Source: JAJDXW01 sp965223775 (GTDB taxonomy: Bacteria; Pseudomonadota; Gammaproteobacteria; HK1). Taken from it: a DNA stretch of 64,000 nucleotides. The translations under genes were made by a program, and so were the position numbers. The notes under the pieces are model-generated. The model had not been told where the DNA came from and did no database searches. It was given only the letters and a program-made list of their open reading frames with translations. The first letter of the stretch is position 1, and each line of letters starts with the position of its first letter. Shown here piece after piece: positions 50,807 to 59,987 of the stretch. The stretch lies in the NCBI GenBank assembly GCA_965223775.1, contig OZ245021.1:3658001-3722000 (forward strand), written 5' to 3'.

Positions 50807-51889
50807 TCAGCCGACGCGGTAGTCGCGCATGAACTCCGGCCGGATCCGGAGGCCGTGTCCGGGGGTCTCGGGAGCGGTGACGATGCCGCGGACCGGCTTC
50901 GGCCACTCGACCCAGAGATCGTCGAGGAGCCCCATGTCCTCGAGGATGAGTCCGTTCGGGATCGACGCCATCAGGTGGATCATGAGCTCCGGGTAGAGAT
51001 GGGGAGCGATCGTCATCCCCCAGGTATCCGCGATCGCCGCAATCTTGCGAAGCTCCGTCAACCCGCCCCGGACGACATCCGGCTGCAGGATGGGAACGCC
51101 GGGATGCTCGAAGAAGGGGCGAAGATCGTAGCGGGTGAAATGGCTCTCGCCCCCCACTACCCGGGTGTCGAGGGCCTCCGCAATACGGAAGTACCCGCGG
51201 AAATCCTCGGGCGATACCGGCTCTTCCAGCCAGTAGATCTCGTACGGCTCGAACTTTCGCCCCATGACGATCGCCTGGTCCGCGGTCCACGCCATGTTGA
51301 CGTCGACCATCACGTCGACTTCCGGTCCGACCGCGTCGCGCACGCGCCGCACGTTCGCCACGTCCTCGGCCTCGGACCAGAGGTGGCCGACCTGCATCTT
51401 GACCGCCGGGTACCCGGCATCGACGAAACGTCGCGCCTTCTCCGCCATCCCTTCGCCTCCGAGTCCGCGCCAGCAGCCCGAACCGTAGGCGGGGACCTCG
51501 CTCCGGTAGTGACCCCAGAGGCGGTGCAGCGGCAACCCGGCCCGCTGTCCCACGATGTCCCACAGGGCTACGTCGATCGCGGAGAGCGCGAGCACCGGGG
51601 CGCCGCCCCTGCCGTCCGCGACCGTGACCGACCAGAGGTCGCGCCAGATCGCCTCGATCTCCGTTGCGTCCCGTCCGACGACGCGCGGCGCCATCATCTC
51701 CTCGACGCAGGCGGCGGTCGTGCGAAAGCCCTCGCGAAGATAGAGCTGGTAACCGAGCCCGACGAGACCTGATTTCGTCTCCACCTCAACTACGAGAATC
51801 TCGCGATCTCGCTCGTAGTGGGTGAAGAACCCGGGTTTCTCGACATAGGGCGCTCGCACCAGTGAGACCCGTACTTCCTTGATGATCAT
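50807..51889 (-). CDS. Mandelate racemase/muconate lactonizing enzyme-family (enolase superfamily)
   Basis: A 360-residue enolase-superfamily protein. Metal ligands are in VMVDVNMAW (Asp), WLEEPV (Glu) and VVGGESH (Glu). The His-Asp dyad of the mandelate-racemase subgroup appears in ILQPDVVRGGLTE and IAPHLYPE. In the second-strand KxK motif the sequence is VKMQVG, so the second Lys is replaced by Gln, as in some acid-sugar dehydratases. It is likely a sugar-acid dehydratase or racemase. The gamma-glutamyltransferase-like gene lies upstream in the same direction, 173 bases away. Confidence 0.88.
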   Translation of the reverse strand: MIIKEVRVSLVRAPYVEKPGFFTHYERDREILVVEVETKSGLVGLGYQLYLREGFRTTAACVEEMMAPRVVGRDATEIEAIWRDLWSVTVADGRGGAPVLALSAIDVALWDIVGQRAGLPLHRLWGHYRSEVPAYGSGCWRGLGGEGMAEKARRFVDAGYPAVKMQVGHLWSEAEDVANVRRVRDAVGPEVDVMVDVNMAWTADQAIVMGRKFEPYEIYWLEEPVSPEDFRGYFRIAEALDTRVVGGESHFTRYDLRPFFEHPGVPILQPDVVRGGLTELRKIAAIADTWGMTIAPHLYPELMIHLMASIPNGLILEDMGLLDDLWVEWPKPVRGIVTAPETPGHGLRIRPEFMRDYRVG

Positions 51890-52062
51890 TCAGTTGTTCC
51901 TCCTCGGAGGCCGACCGGCGCGGCGACCCGCTCTGTACTTGACGAGGCCGGCGCTCGCTCCGGTCTCGGGGACCCCGGTTTGCAGCCCGTTCCCGATCCC
52001 GGCATCGCGGCGCCCCTGGCGGACCCCGGCCGCCCCACCGCTTCTCATCGGCTGCCAGACGG

Positions 52063-53688
52063 CTACCAGGCGGCGACGAGACCGTCCGCCCGGGGGTCGC
52101 TCCCCGCCACGTACACCCCGTCCTCGAGGCTCCAGATGATCTGGCCCCGGCCGAACTGGTAGGTCTCGCCCGGATCGGGCGAGATCAGGCGGTGGCCGCG
52201 GGCGGTCAGATCGCGATGGAGTTCCGCTCCCGCCCCGGGCTCGATGACCGCATCGAGGCCGTCGAGGACCCGCCAGCGCGGCGCGTCGAGCACCGCCTGC
52301 GGATTGAGCCCGTGGTCCAGTGTTCCCACGACGACCTGCATGTGGCCCTGCGGCTGCATCGGCGCCCCCATCACGCCGAACGGCCCGACGGGCCGGCCGC
52401 CCCGGGTCAGGAAGGCGGGAATGATGGTGTGGAACGGGCGCTTGCCCGGGGCATACTCGTTCGGGTGGCCTTCCTCCAGGGTGAAGCCGAGCCCGCGGTT
52501 GTGAAGGGCGATGCCGGTTCCGGGGACCACGATACCGCTGCCGAAACCGTGGTAGTTGGACTGGATGAGACTCACCATCATCCCGTCCCGGTCCGCGGTG
52601 CACAGATACACCGTACCGCCCGACGCCAGCTCGCCGGGCTCGCGGACGAGCGCCCGGTTGCCGACCAGGGCGCGCCGCGCGGCCGCGTAGTCCGGGCTCA
52701 GCATCTCCGCGACCGGCACGTTGGCGAAGCCGGGATCGGCTACGTAGCGGTGGGCATCGGCGAAGGCGAGCTTCATCGCCTCCATCTCGAGATGCCAGTT
52801 CTCCGCGCTCACGTGGGGATGGCGGGCGAGATCGAAGCCTTCCAGTATCGAGAGTCCCATGAGGGCGGCGATCCCCTGGCCGTTCGGCGGGATCTCCCAG
52901 ACCTCGCAGCCCCGGTACGGCACGCCGATCGGCTCCACCCAGTCGGCCCGATGCGCCGCAAGGTCGTCGGCGCAGAGGCAACCCCCGGTGCGGCCGGAGA
53001 ACTCGACCACCGCAGACGCAAGCGGCCCCGTGTAGAACGCGGCGGCGCCCTCGCGCGCGAGGGTTTCCAGGGTGCGGGCATGATCGGGGAGACGCCAGCG
53101 CTCGCCGGTCGCCGGGGTGCGACCATCACGAGCGAACATGGCCATCCACCCCTCGAGCACCGGACCGAGATCGCCCTGGCGTGCAGGCCCCGCGATCTTC
53201 TCGTGATACCGCGCCCACGAGTCCGCCACCACCGGGGAGACCGCGAAGCCGTCCCGGGCGTACTCGATGCCCGCTCGATAGACCCGCTCCGGCTCAGACC
53301 GCCCGAACCGGTCGTGCAGCGCCTGCCAGCCGGCGGGGATGCCGGGTACGGTGACCGGCAACCAGCCAAGCTCCGGCATCTCGGCGTGGCCGAGCCCGCG
53401 GATGCGGCCGGCGTCGAGCGCCCGCGGCGCCCGTCCCGAGCTGTTGAGCCCGTGCAGCTTCGACCCGTCCCACACGAGGGCGAAGAGGTCCCCGCCAATG
53501 CCGTTCGAGGTCGGCTCCACGACGGTAAGGGCGATGGCCGTCGCAAGCGCCGCGTCAACCGCGTTCCCCCCGGCGCGGAGCGCGTCGAGCCCCGCCTGGG
53601 CCGCGAGCGGCTGACTGGTCGCGACCGCGCCGTTGGTGGCGAAGACCGGCCGTCGGCGGGAGGGGTGAGGAAGGTGATCGAGGTTCAT
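52063..53688 (-). CDS. Gamma-glutamyltransferase-family protein
   Basis: A 541-residue Ntn-hydrolase of the GGT family. The N-terminal part has ALRAGGNAVDAALATAIALT and SNGIGGDLFALVW. The autoprocessing and nucleophile site is ASGGTVYLCTADRDG (Thr as new N-terminus), and the small-subunit motifs are NRGLGF and GKRPFHTIIPAFL with FGVMGAPMQPQGHMQ. It would transfer or hydrolyse gamma-glutamyl groups, or act as a related cephalosporin-acylase/GlyT-type enzyme. No obvious signal peptide is visible, so a cytoplasmic location is possible. Confidence 0.9.
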   Translation of the reverse strand: MNLDHLPHPSRRRPVFATNGAVATSQPLAAQAGLDALRAGGNAVDAALATAIALTVVEPTSNGIGGDLFALVWDGSKLHGLNSSGRAPRALDAGRIRGLGHAEMPELGWLPVTVPGIPAGWQALHDRFGRSEPERVYRAGIEYARDGFAVSPVVADSWARYHEKIAGPARQGDLGPVLEGWMAMFARDGRTPATGERWRLPDHARTLETLAREGAAAFYTGPLASAVVEFSGRTGGCLCADDLAAHRADWVEPIGVPYRGCEVWEIPPNGQGIAALMGLSILEGFDLARHPHVSAENWHLEMEAMKLAFADAHRYVADPGFANVPVAEMLSPDYAAARRALVGNRALVREPGELASGGTVYLCTADRDGMMVSLIQSNYHGFGSGIVVPGTGIALHNRGLGFTLEEGHPNEYAPGKRPFHTIIPAFLTRGGRPVGPFGVMGAPMQPQGHMQVVVGTLDHGLNPQAVLDAPRWRVLDGLDAVIEPGAGAELHRDLTARGHRLISPDPGETYQFGRGQIIWSLEDGVYVAGSDPRADGLVAAW

Positions 53689-53715
53689 GAAAGCGATCCG
53701 GAATGACGGGGAGGG

Positions 53716-54183
53716 TCAATTATCGCACCGCGTCCCGAACACCGGATGGCGCATCCGGTCGCCGGGCGCGAGACCGATTCGCGCCGCTTCGCCACCGTTC
53801 AACTCGAGCACCGCGCGCACCGGGACCCGGGAGGAAATCGTGTCCAGGGACCGGGGTCGCGTGTTGCGGGCGATGCGCCGTACCTTCCCGCGCCGGTCGG
53901 CGAACACCATGTCGAGCGGGATGAACGTGTTCTGCATCCACATCCGGGCGATCTCGTCCCCCCCGAAATCGAACAGCATTCCGGCCCGCGGGGCGAGCTC
54001 GCGCCGGAACATCAGGCCCCGCGCCCGTGCCCGGGGCGTCGCGGCGACCTCCACCTCGTAGCGGTGGACCGCACCGCCCCGGACGTCGAGGCAGAGCGGC
54101 TCCGCCCACGCGACGAGCGCGACGAGCGCACCTGCGACGAGGACCGCCGCACGCGGGACGGTGCCGGCCAAGACCGAGTTCAT
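53716..54183 (-). CDS. DUF192-family exported protein
   Basis: A 155-residue protein with an N-terminal signal or anchor segment (VPRAAVLVAGALVALVAWAE) and a DUF192 domain: ATPRARARGLMFRRELAP, then MLFDFGG, MWMQNTFIPLDMVFAD and a C-terminal ELNGGEAARIGLAPGD. The function of DUF192 is not established. Its ATG overlaps the alr stop by 4 bases (ATGA), so it is translationally coupled to the alanine racemase gene. Confidence 0.88.
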   Translation of the reverse strand: MNSVLAGTVPRAAVLVAGALVALVAWAEPLCLDVRGGAVHRYEVEVAATPRARARGLMFRRELAPRAGMLFDFGGDEIARMWMQNTFIPLDMVFADRRGKVRRIARNTRPRSLDTISSRVPVRAVLELNGGEAARIGLAPGDRMRHPVFGTRCDN

Positions 54184-55295
54184 GTGGCGATCCTTTCGAT
54201 CCGCGGACCAATCCGGGCAAGCAGTTCGTAGGAAAGCGTACCCGCGGCCTCCCCGATTTCCTCTACCGGCAGACCTTCGCCCCACAGGGTCGCGCGGTCG
54301 CCGGCGCGGGCGTCCGGACATCCGCGCAGGTCGATCGCGATGAGGTCCATCGACACCCGCCCCGCGAGCGCGGCCCGGCGGCCGTTCACGAGCACGGGGG
54401 TGCCGGACGGCGCATGGCGAGGATAACCGTCGGCGTATCCGATCGCGGCGAGCCCGAGGGACATCGTCTCGGGCGCGATCCAGGTTCCCCCGTAACCGAC
54501 CGGCGCGCCGCGCTCGATCGTCTTCACCGCAACGAGGGGGGCGGTAAGGGTCATGGCCGGGCGAAGCCCGTGGTCACGCGCCCGCCCGCCCGGCATCGGC
54601 GACGCCCCGTACAGCATCAGTCCGGGGCGAACCCAGTCGCGATGGGCGGACGGCGCGGCGAGCACCGCGGCGGAGTTCGCGAGGCTCGAGGGCGGCGTCT
54701 CCCCGATCCCGGCGAGCACCTCGTCGAACCGCGCGATCTGCAGGGGGGTCGCCCCGCCACCCGGTTCGTCCGCACTCGCGAAATGGCTCATCGCGTGGAG
54801 CGGCCTCGCCACCCCGGGGAGGGCCGCGAGCTCACGCCACACCTCGAGAAACTCCGATGGAGAGAATCCGAGCCGATGCATCCCGGTGTCGACCTTGACC
54901 CAGAGCCGGACCGGCGGCCCGACGGAACGCGAGCGGACCATCTCGACCTGGCCGGACGAGTGCAGCACCGTGTCGATCCCTTCCGCCGCGAGCCGGTCGA
55001 GCGAATCGCGGTCCGCGAACCCGCCGAGAACGAGGATGGTTCCCGTCGCCCCCGCTCGTCTCAGGGCGAGGGCCTCCTCCACCCGGGCCACCGCGAGCCC
55101 GTCCGCCTCCGAGAACGCGCGCGCGGCCCGCACCGCTCCGTGGCCGTAGGCGTCGGCCTTGACGACGGCGAGCACCCGGCTCCCGCGCACCCGCGCGCGA
55201 ACCGCCCGGAGGTTGTGCGCGAGGACGGTGCAGTCGATATGGGCGGTCGGCCCGGCTCCACGTCCGGCAGCCGGCCGCTCGCGGGCAGCGACCAT
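54180..55295 (-). CDS. alr: Alanine racemase
   Basis: A 371-residue PLP enzyme making D-alanine for peptidoglycan. The PLP lysine is in AVVKADAYGHG, the catalytic Tyr in VGYGGTW, and further motifs are VRPGLMLYG, AIGYADGYPR and GRVSMDLIAIDL, all canonical. This is therefore the functional housekeeping alr, in contrast with the divergent paralogue at 44080. It lies 7 bases downstream of dnaB, the usual gammaproteobacterial order rplI-dnaB-alr. Confidence 0.95.
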   Translation of the reverse strand: MVAARERPAAGRGAGPTAHIDCTVLAHNLRAVRARVRGSRVLAVVKADAYGHGAVRAARAFSEADGLAVARVEEALALRRAGATGTILVLGGFADRDSLDRLAAEGIDTVLHSSGQVEMVRSRSVGPPVRLWVKVDTGMHRLGFSPSEFLEVWRELAALPGVARPLHAMSHFASADEPGGGATPLQIARFDEVLAGIGETPPSSLANSAAVLAAPSAHRDWVRPGLMLYGASPMPGGRARDHGLRPAMTLTAPLVAVKTIERGAPVGYGGTWIAPETMSLGLAAIGYADGYPRHAPSGTPVLVNGRRAALAGRVSMDLIAIDLRGCPDARAGDRATLWGEGLPVEEIGEAAGTLSYELLARIGPRIERIAT

Positions 55296-55302
55296 CGGTG
55301 TG

Positions 55303-56670
55303 TCACCGGTCCCGAGCGTGGTTCTCGAACTTCGCGATCTGGCCGATGAAGGTCAGGGTGACCGTGTCGGTGGGGCCGTTTCGCTGCTTGCCGATGATGA
55401 TCTCGGCCTTGCCCTTGTCGGTGCTCTCCTCGTTGTAGACCTCGTCTCGATAGATGAACAGGATGACGTCCGCATCCTGCTCGATCGCGCCCGATTCGCG
55501 CAGGTCGGAGAGCATCGGCCGCCGGTTCGCCCGCGTCTCGAGACTGCGGTTGAGCTGCGACAGGGCAACCACCGGCACTTCGAGCTCCCTCGCGAGGGCC
55601 TTGAGCGATCGGGAGATCTCCGAGATCTCGGTGGCCCGGTTCTCCGACGTGCCGGGCACGTGCATGAGCTGCATGTAGTCGACGACGACGAGCCCGATGT
55701 CGTGCTCGCGCTTGAGCCGGCGGCACCGGGCGCGGAGCTCCGTCGGGGTCAGATCGCCGTTGTCGTCGAGAAATATCCTCGATTCGTTGAGCATCGTCAT
55801 GGCGGTCGTGAGGCGGGGCCAGTCCGCGTCGTCGAGCTTTCCGGTCCGGATCTTGTGTGCATCGATCCGCCCGAGGGAGGACATGAATCGCATGGTGAGC
55901 TGCTCGGACGACATCTCCATGCTGAACACGACCGCCGAGAGCTTCGTGCGAATGGCCGCGCTCTCCACGAGGTTCAGCGCAAGTGCGGTCTTTCCCATCG
56001 AGGGACGCCCCGCGACCACGATGAGATCGCCCCTCTGGAGTCCGGCGGTAAGCCGGTCGAGGTCGACGAACCCGGTCGGAACCCCCGTGATGTGGCCCTC
56101 GACGTGGTGCAGCTCGTCGATCCGCTCCATCACCCCGACCAGGACGTCGCGAATCGGTTCCGGTCCGCCTCCGGCCCGGCGGCGATCGCCGATGGCGTAG
56201 ACGAGCTGTTCCGCCTCTTCGACGAGCTCGGTGACCGGCCGCCCTTCCGTCCGGTAGGCCCGGTCGGCGATCGCGGAGCCGGTCGCGATCATCTCGCGCA
56301 GCACCGCGCGCGCGCGCACGATCTCGGCGTAGGCGGCCACGTTCGCCGCGCTCGGCGTGCTCTCCGCAAGCTCCCCGACAAAGGAGAGACCGCCTTCCAC
56401 CCTCGCGTCACCGTGCGCATCGAGCCACTCGGAGACGGTCACCACGTCGCAAGGGTTGTTGGCGTCGATGAGGGAGGCGATGGCGCGGAAGACGAGCTGG
56501 TGATCGCGCCGGTAGAAGTCCTCTTCCCGGATCCGGTCCACCACCCGGTCCCAACCCGAGGCGTCGAGCATCAGACCGCCGAGCACCGCGCGCTCCGCCT
56601 CGATCGAGTTTGGCGGCACCCGCAGGCGCGAAGCCTCGGAATCGCTTCGGGTGGTTGCGGGCGCGGCCAT
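55303..56670 (-). CDS. dnaB: Replicative DNA helicase DnaB
   Basis: A 455-residue hexameric helicase. The N-terminal domain begins VPPNSIEAERAVLGGLMLD, and the RecA-like C-terminal domain has Walker A GRPSMGKTALALN, Walker B VVVDYMQLM and VVALSQLNRSLETRANRRP. No intein interrupts it and the length is normal. It unwinds the fork ahead of DNA polymerase III. It lies between rplI and alr. Confidence 0.97.
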   Translation of the reverse strand: MAAPATTRSDSEASRLRVPPNSIEAERAVLGGLMLDASGWDRVVDRIREEDFYRRDHQLVFRAIASLIDANNPCDVVTVSEWLDAHGDARVEGGLSFVGELAESTPSAANVAAYAEIVRARAVLREMIATGSAIADRAYRTEGRPVTELVEEAEQLVYAIGDRRRAGGGPEPIRDVLVGVMERIDELHHVEGHITGVPTGFVDLDRLTAGLQRGDLIVVAGRPSMGKTALALNLVESAAIRTKLSAVVFSMEMSSEQLTMRFMSSLGRIDAHKIRTGKLDDADWPRLTTAMTMLNESRIFLDDNGDLTPTELRARCRRLKREHDIGLVVVDYMQLMHVPGTSENRATEISEISRSLKALARELEVPVVALSQLNRSLETRANRRPMLSDLRESGAIEQDADVILFIYRDEVYNEESTDKGKAEIIIGKQRNGPTDTVTLTFIGQIAKFENHARDR

Positions 56671-56783
56671 GGCTAGCCCAGGTCCCGCCGCCGGGTGCGT
56701 CCGATCGGCTCGATCCGCATGGGCGAAGCGGCCCTGCGCCGCGCTGTCGACAGACCCACTTCCGGAAGCGCCATGCCGCGACC

Positions 56784-57407
56784 CTACTCGGCCGCCTCCT
56801 CGCCGTCCTCGCCGTTCTCGACGCCCGCCGGGCCGGACTCATCGGTTCCGGACTCCTCGTGCGCCTCGCCGGCGCCCGATTCCCCGCTCTGCGCCAGTTC
56901 GACGGTCTCGTCGGGCTCGTCGGACTCGTCGGCCGGACGGTCCAGATCCTCGATCGAACCGCCCATGGGCACGACCGCCACCCGCACCGCCGCCTCGACG
57001 TCGGGGTGGACCCGAATCGAGACCTCGTACCGGCCCGTCTGACGGATCGGCCCGTCCGGCATGCGTACTTCGTTGCGCCGCACCTCGACCCCCGCCTCGG
57101 TTGCCGCTTCCGCGACATCGACGATCCCCACCGACCCGAAGAGCCGGCCCTCGCCACCCGCCCGGCGGGTGATGACGACATCGAGGGCCGCGAGATCCTC
57201 ACTGCGCCGCTGGGCCCGGACGATCTCGTCCGCCGCCTGGCGCTCGAGTTCGGCCCTGCGGTCCTTGAAGCGCGCGATGTTGCGCTCCGTGGCCGACAAC
57301 GCCTTGCCCTGGGGAACCAGGTAGTTCCGGGCATAGCCGGGCTTCACGTCCACGCGATCGCCGAGCCCCCCGAGGCCCGCGATCCGCTCCAGCAGAATTA
57401 CCTCCAT
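56784..57407 (-). CDS. rplI: 50S ribosomal protein L9 with acidic C-terminal extension
   Basis: A 207-residue L9. The N-terminal domain MEVILLERIAGLGGLGDRVD and VKPGYARNYLVPQGKA is canonical, followed by the long connecting helix and the C-terminal domain (LFGSVGIVDVAEAATEAGVE, GRYEVSIRVHPDVEA). Normal L9 ends near residue 150; here about 50 further residues rich in Glu, Asp, Ser and Gly follow (SDEPDETVELAQSGESGAG and onward). S6 in the same operon has a comparable tail. Confidence 0.95.
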   Translation of the reverse strand: MEVILLERIAGLGGLGDRVDVKPGYARNYLVPQGKALSATERNIARFKDRRAELERQAADEIVRAQRRSEDLAALDVVITRRAGGEGRLFGSVGIVDVAEAATEAGVEVRRNEVRMPDGPIRQTGRYEVSIRVHPDVEAAVRVAVVPMGGSIEDLDRPADESDEPDETVELAQSGESGAGEAHEESGTDESGPAGVENGEDGEEAAE

Positions 57408-57557
57408 TCACCTCTCCCTTGCCGGGTGTCGAGCCCGGACTGCCGATTCACTCCACCGCCGACCGTCACCGGCTTCGTTTATTTCATGAAGAACGGAAAA
57501 TGACAACCGAAGACGTCCGGGACGCATCATCCACTTTTCCTGTCACCCGCCGACCTC

Positions 57558-58475
57558 CTATTCGTCCGCCGGCAGGCCGCCGCCCTTCGTGAACCGCCTG
57601 CGATAGTCGATCCACGTATCGGAAAGCCCGGCGAGCGCGAGGCCGAGAGCGACCTCCGAGGCCGGCTGCGGCATGATGGCGAGCGCCACGTACAGCCCGG
57701 CGAGCCACGCGACCGATGCATTTCGCAGCTTGACCACGTAGTGAGCCAGGGCGATGCCCTGAAGACCGAAGAGCACGATCAGGATCATCAGCCACTCGTA
57801 GGCGAGATGCGAGATCCATCCGGTGGCGAACCACGCGACGGCGGCAAGCACGAGGGCCGCGTACCCCGCGTACCTGGGCATGCGCAGAGCCCGGAACTCC
57901 TCGCCGAAGCCACCAGGACGGTCGAGCACCGCGTGCCACCAGCGCGCGAGCATCAGGGTCACCGCGAGACCGAGCAGTGCGCCCGAGGCCACGATCCCCG
58001 TCATGAGGGGCGCGATGCGGTCGATGACGGGTTCCCAGTCGCTGGATACCGGGAGCCAGGACAAGAACTCCTCGAGGACCCTCGTCCACCATGCGGTGGG
58101 GTCGCCCAGAAGGAAGCGGACGACGATGGTCGCGGCGGCCAGGATGAGGCCTCCCGCCGCGAGAGCGGTGCCCTGGGAGCGGGTCTGCCTCAACACGACC
58201 GCGAGCACCCAGAGGGGGGTCCAGCTCAGCAGGGCGAGCAGCAGGGCCGGGCGGAAGGTCTCGATCGCGGCGTACATGAACGCCCCTCCCAACACCATCG
58301 AGCCGAGCAGGACGAATGCCCCCTCGACCGCCCCGCTGCGCAGGGTCGCGAGACCGAGCAACGCGCCGCTCACGTAGTTGAACGGGAAGAGGAGCAGGGA
58401 AAATACGGAGCACACGGCGCACGCGGTGATGACGTGCACCCGCCCTCGCATCACGAAGGACAGGACGGAACGCAC
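57558..58475 (-). CDS. DUF2232 integral membrane protein
   Basis: A protein of about 305 residues with eight or so membrane helices, including VITACAVCSVFSLLLFPFNY, LLALLSWTPLWVLAVVL and LMILIVLFGLQGIALAHYVV. A DUF2232 protein occupies exactly this place between rpsR and rplI in Pseudomonas-type gammaproteobacteria, which supports the call. The start may be at 58475 or the ATG at 58463 (MRGRVHV). The function is unknown. Confidence 0.85.
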   Translation of the reverse strand: MRSVLSFVMRGRVHVITACAVCSVFSLLLFPFNYVSGALLGLATLRSGAVEGAFVLLGSMVLGGAFMYAAIETFRPALLLALLSWTPLWVLAVVLRQTRSQGTALAAGGLILAAATIVVRFLLGDPTAWWTRVLEEFLSWLPVSSDWEPVIDRIAPLMTGIVASGALLGLAVTLMLARWWHAVLDRPGGFGEEFRALRMPRYAGYAALVLAAVAWFATGWISHLAYEWLMILIVLFGLQGIALAHYVVKLRNASVAWLAGLYVALAIMPQPASEVALGLALAGLSDTWIDYRRRFTKGGGLPADE

Positions 58476-58692
58476 CGCGTTCGCCGCCGGGATTCAGAAG
58501 CCGGGCGTCGACCCCGCCCCGCGGCGGGAGAGCCCCTTCCCGCTCCCGTCCGGGGGCGAGGACGCGCAAGCCCGCGAGCTCCGCCGAAACATCCGGACGG
58601 ACCTCGGGCGTCCTCCCGAACCGGCGGGAAACGGATAGCGGCCCTCGCGGCAGGTGCGGTGTCGCTTCACGGCCCCGTCGGTCCCGGGTGCT

Positions 58693-58929
58693 TCAATTCC
58701 GATGCGCGTCGCTGTAGGGGAGAAGCGCGAGAAAACGAGCCCGCTTGATCGCCCTCGCGAGCTGGCGCTGAGGGCGCGCTCGGGTGCCGGTGATGCGGCT
58801 CGGGACGATCTTTCCGGTCTCGGTGATGTATTGCCGGAGGGTGTTCAGATCCTTGTAGTCGATCTCCCTGATTCCTTCGGCCGTAAACCGGCAGAAACGC
58901 CGACGGCGACTGTAGCGGGACATTCTCAT
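58693..58929 (-). CDS. rpsR: 30S ribosomal protein S18
   Basis: A 78-residue S18, complete. Motifs: SRRRRFCRFTAEGIREIDYK, LRQYITETGKIVPSRITGTR and RQLARAIKRARFLALLPY, as in all bacterial S18. The ATG overlaps the rpsF stop by 4 bases (ATGA); a second ATG two codons later is the more usual mature-like start. It binds S6 in the platform of the 30S subunit. Confidence 0.97.
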   Translation of the reverse strand: MRMSRYSRRRRFCRFTAEGIREIDYKDLNTLRQYITETGKIVPSRITGTRARPQRQLARAIKRARFLALLPYSDAHRN

Positions 58930-59645
58930 GACCTCTCGGGTTGCGGTTCTTCGATTGGAGCCTCCTCGACGGCCGGCTCGGCGTCGGGCTCAGCGGCCGC
59001 CTCGATGACCGGCTCGGCGTCGGGCTCAGCGGCCGCCTCGATGACCGGCTCGGCGTCGGGCTCAGCGGACGGCTCGACGACCGGCTCGGCGGTCGACTCG
59101 ACGGCCGGCTCGGGGGCCGCCTCGACGCCCGCCTCGGCGTCGGGCTCGCGAACGGTCGCGGCGCTCGCCGGTCCGGCCGGGTCAACCGACGGTTCCGCCC
59201 GGTCGCTTCCGCCCGAATCCGTGCCGTCCCCGGCGCTCGCCCTTGCGGCATCGGGCCGGCGGTCTCCCCGCCTCTCACCGTCGCCATCGCCACGGCGGCG
59301 AGACCGGTCTCTCGGGCCCTTCTCCTCCTTCGCCTTCGCCATCGGAGATTCCTCGGTGACCGCCTCGCGACGAGCCATCACGAGGTTGCGAAGGACCGCG
59401 TCGTTGAAGCGAAAGCTCGACTCCAGCTCGTCGAGCACCGACATGCTGCACTCGATGTTCATCAGGATGTAGTGCGCCTTGTGCACCTTCTCGATGGGAA
59501 ACGCGAGCTGGCGTCGGCCCCAGTCCTCGAGCCGATGGATATGACCTCCGTCCGACTCGATGATCGACCGATAGCGGTCCACCATGGCGCGAACCTGCTC
59601 GCTCTGGTCCGGGTGGACCAGAAACACGATCTCGTAATGCCGCAT
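58926..59645 (-). CDS. rpsF: 30S ribosomal protein S6 with long repetitive acidic tail
   Basis: A 239-residue S6, against about 95-135 in most bacteria. The globular part is normal (MRHYEIVFLVHPDQSEQV, HRLEDWGRRQLAFPIEKVHK, LRNLVMARREA). It is followed by a charged linker (KEEKGPRDRSRRRGDGDGE) and then an Ala/Glu/Pro/Asp-rich tail with 12-residue repeats of the type EPDAEPVIEAAA. GGAAGGAGG stands 4 bases before the ATG. First gene of the rpsF operon. In E. coli S6 the tail is modified by glutamate ligase RimK, so the acidic extension here is of interest. Confidence 0.95.
   Translation of the reverse strand: MRHYEIVFLVHPDQSEQVRAMVDRYRSIIESDGGHIHRLEDWGRRQLAFPIEKVHKAHYILMNIECSMSVLDELESSFRFNDAVLRNLVMARREAVTEESPMAKAKEEKGPRDRSRRRGDGDGERRGDRRPDAARASAGDGTDSGGSDRAEPSVDPAGPASAATVREPDAEAGVEAAPEPAVESTAEPVVEPSAEPDAEPVIEAAAEPDAEPVIEAAAEPDAEPAVEEAPIEEPQPERS
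58974..59081 (-). repeat. 36-bp tandem repeat in rpsF
   Basis: Three consecutive 36-base units (58974-59009, 59010-59045, 59046-59081), the first two identical and the third divergent at its end, encode the 12-residue EPDAEPVIEAAA-type repeats of the S6 tail. The repeat keeps the reading frame and is prone to copy-number change. Confidence 0.9.
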
Positions 59646-59730
59646 GCAACCTCCTTCCGGATTGCGGGCCTGGCAAGAGGCCCGGACTGGCCGCCACGCT
59701 CATTCGTGGAGGCAAGGAGTCGAAGCCGGC

Positions 59731-59760
59731 CATCGTAGCGCAATGCGGGAGCCGGATTCA
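59731..59760 (-). promoter_or_regulatory. Putative sigma-70 promoter of the rpsF operon
   Basis: On the minus strand a TTGAAT hexamer (59755-59760) and a TACGAT hexamer (59731-59736) are separated by 18 bases, about 85 bases upstream of the rpsF start. No other promoter-like pair is as good in the 340-base region between rpsF and the divergent SnoaL-like gene (59646-59987). Confidence 0.5.
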
Positions 59761-59987
59761 AACTCTGGTCCCTTCCAACCACACATGGGCGTACATCCGG
59801 CCGGTTCGAGAGACGACGCGCAACACCGGCATTGTCGCCGCGAACGCGGTTCGATAACGTAGCGTCCACGGGCACGGACGGCGGTTCGACGGCCCGGCAT
59901 TGCGGCCCCGCAAGCGCCGGGAACCCTTCCCCCCGTTGCGTCCGAACGCCGTGCCACCGCCCTTCGAACGTTTCCAAGGTGATGACG

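Noticed and set aside
57741..58748. 335-codon plus-strand ORF opposite the DUF2232 gene
   Set aside because: Charged antisense frame; the minus strand encodes a clear multi-helix membrane protein in its conserved syntenic position.
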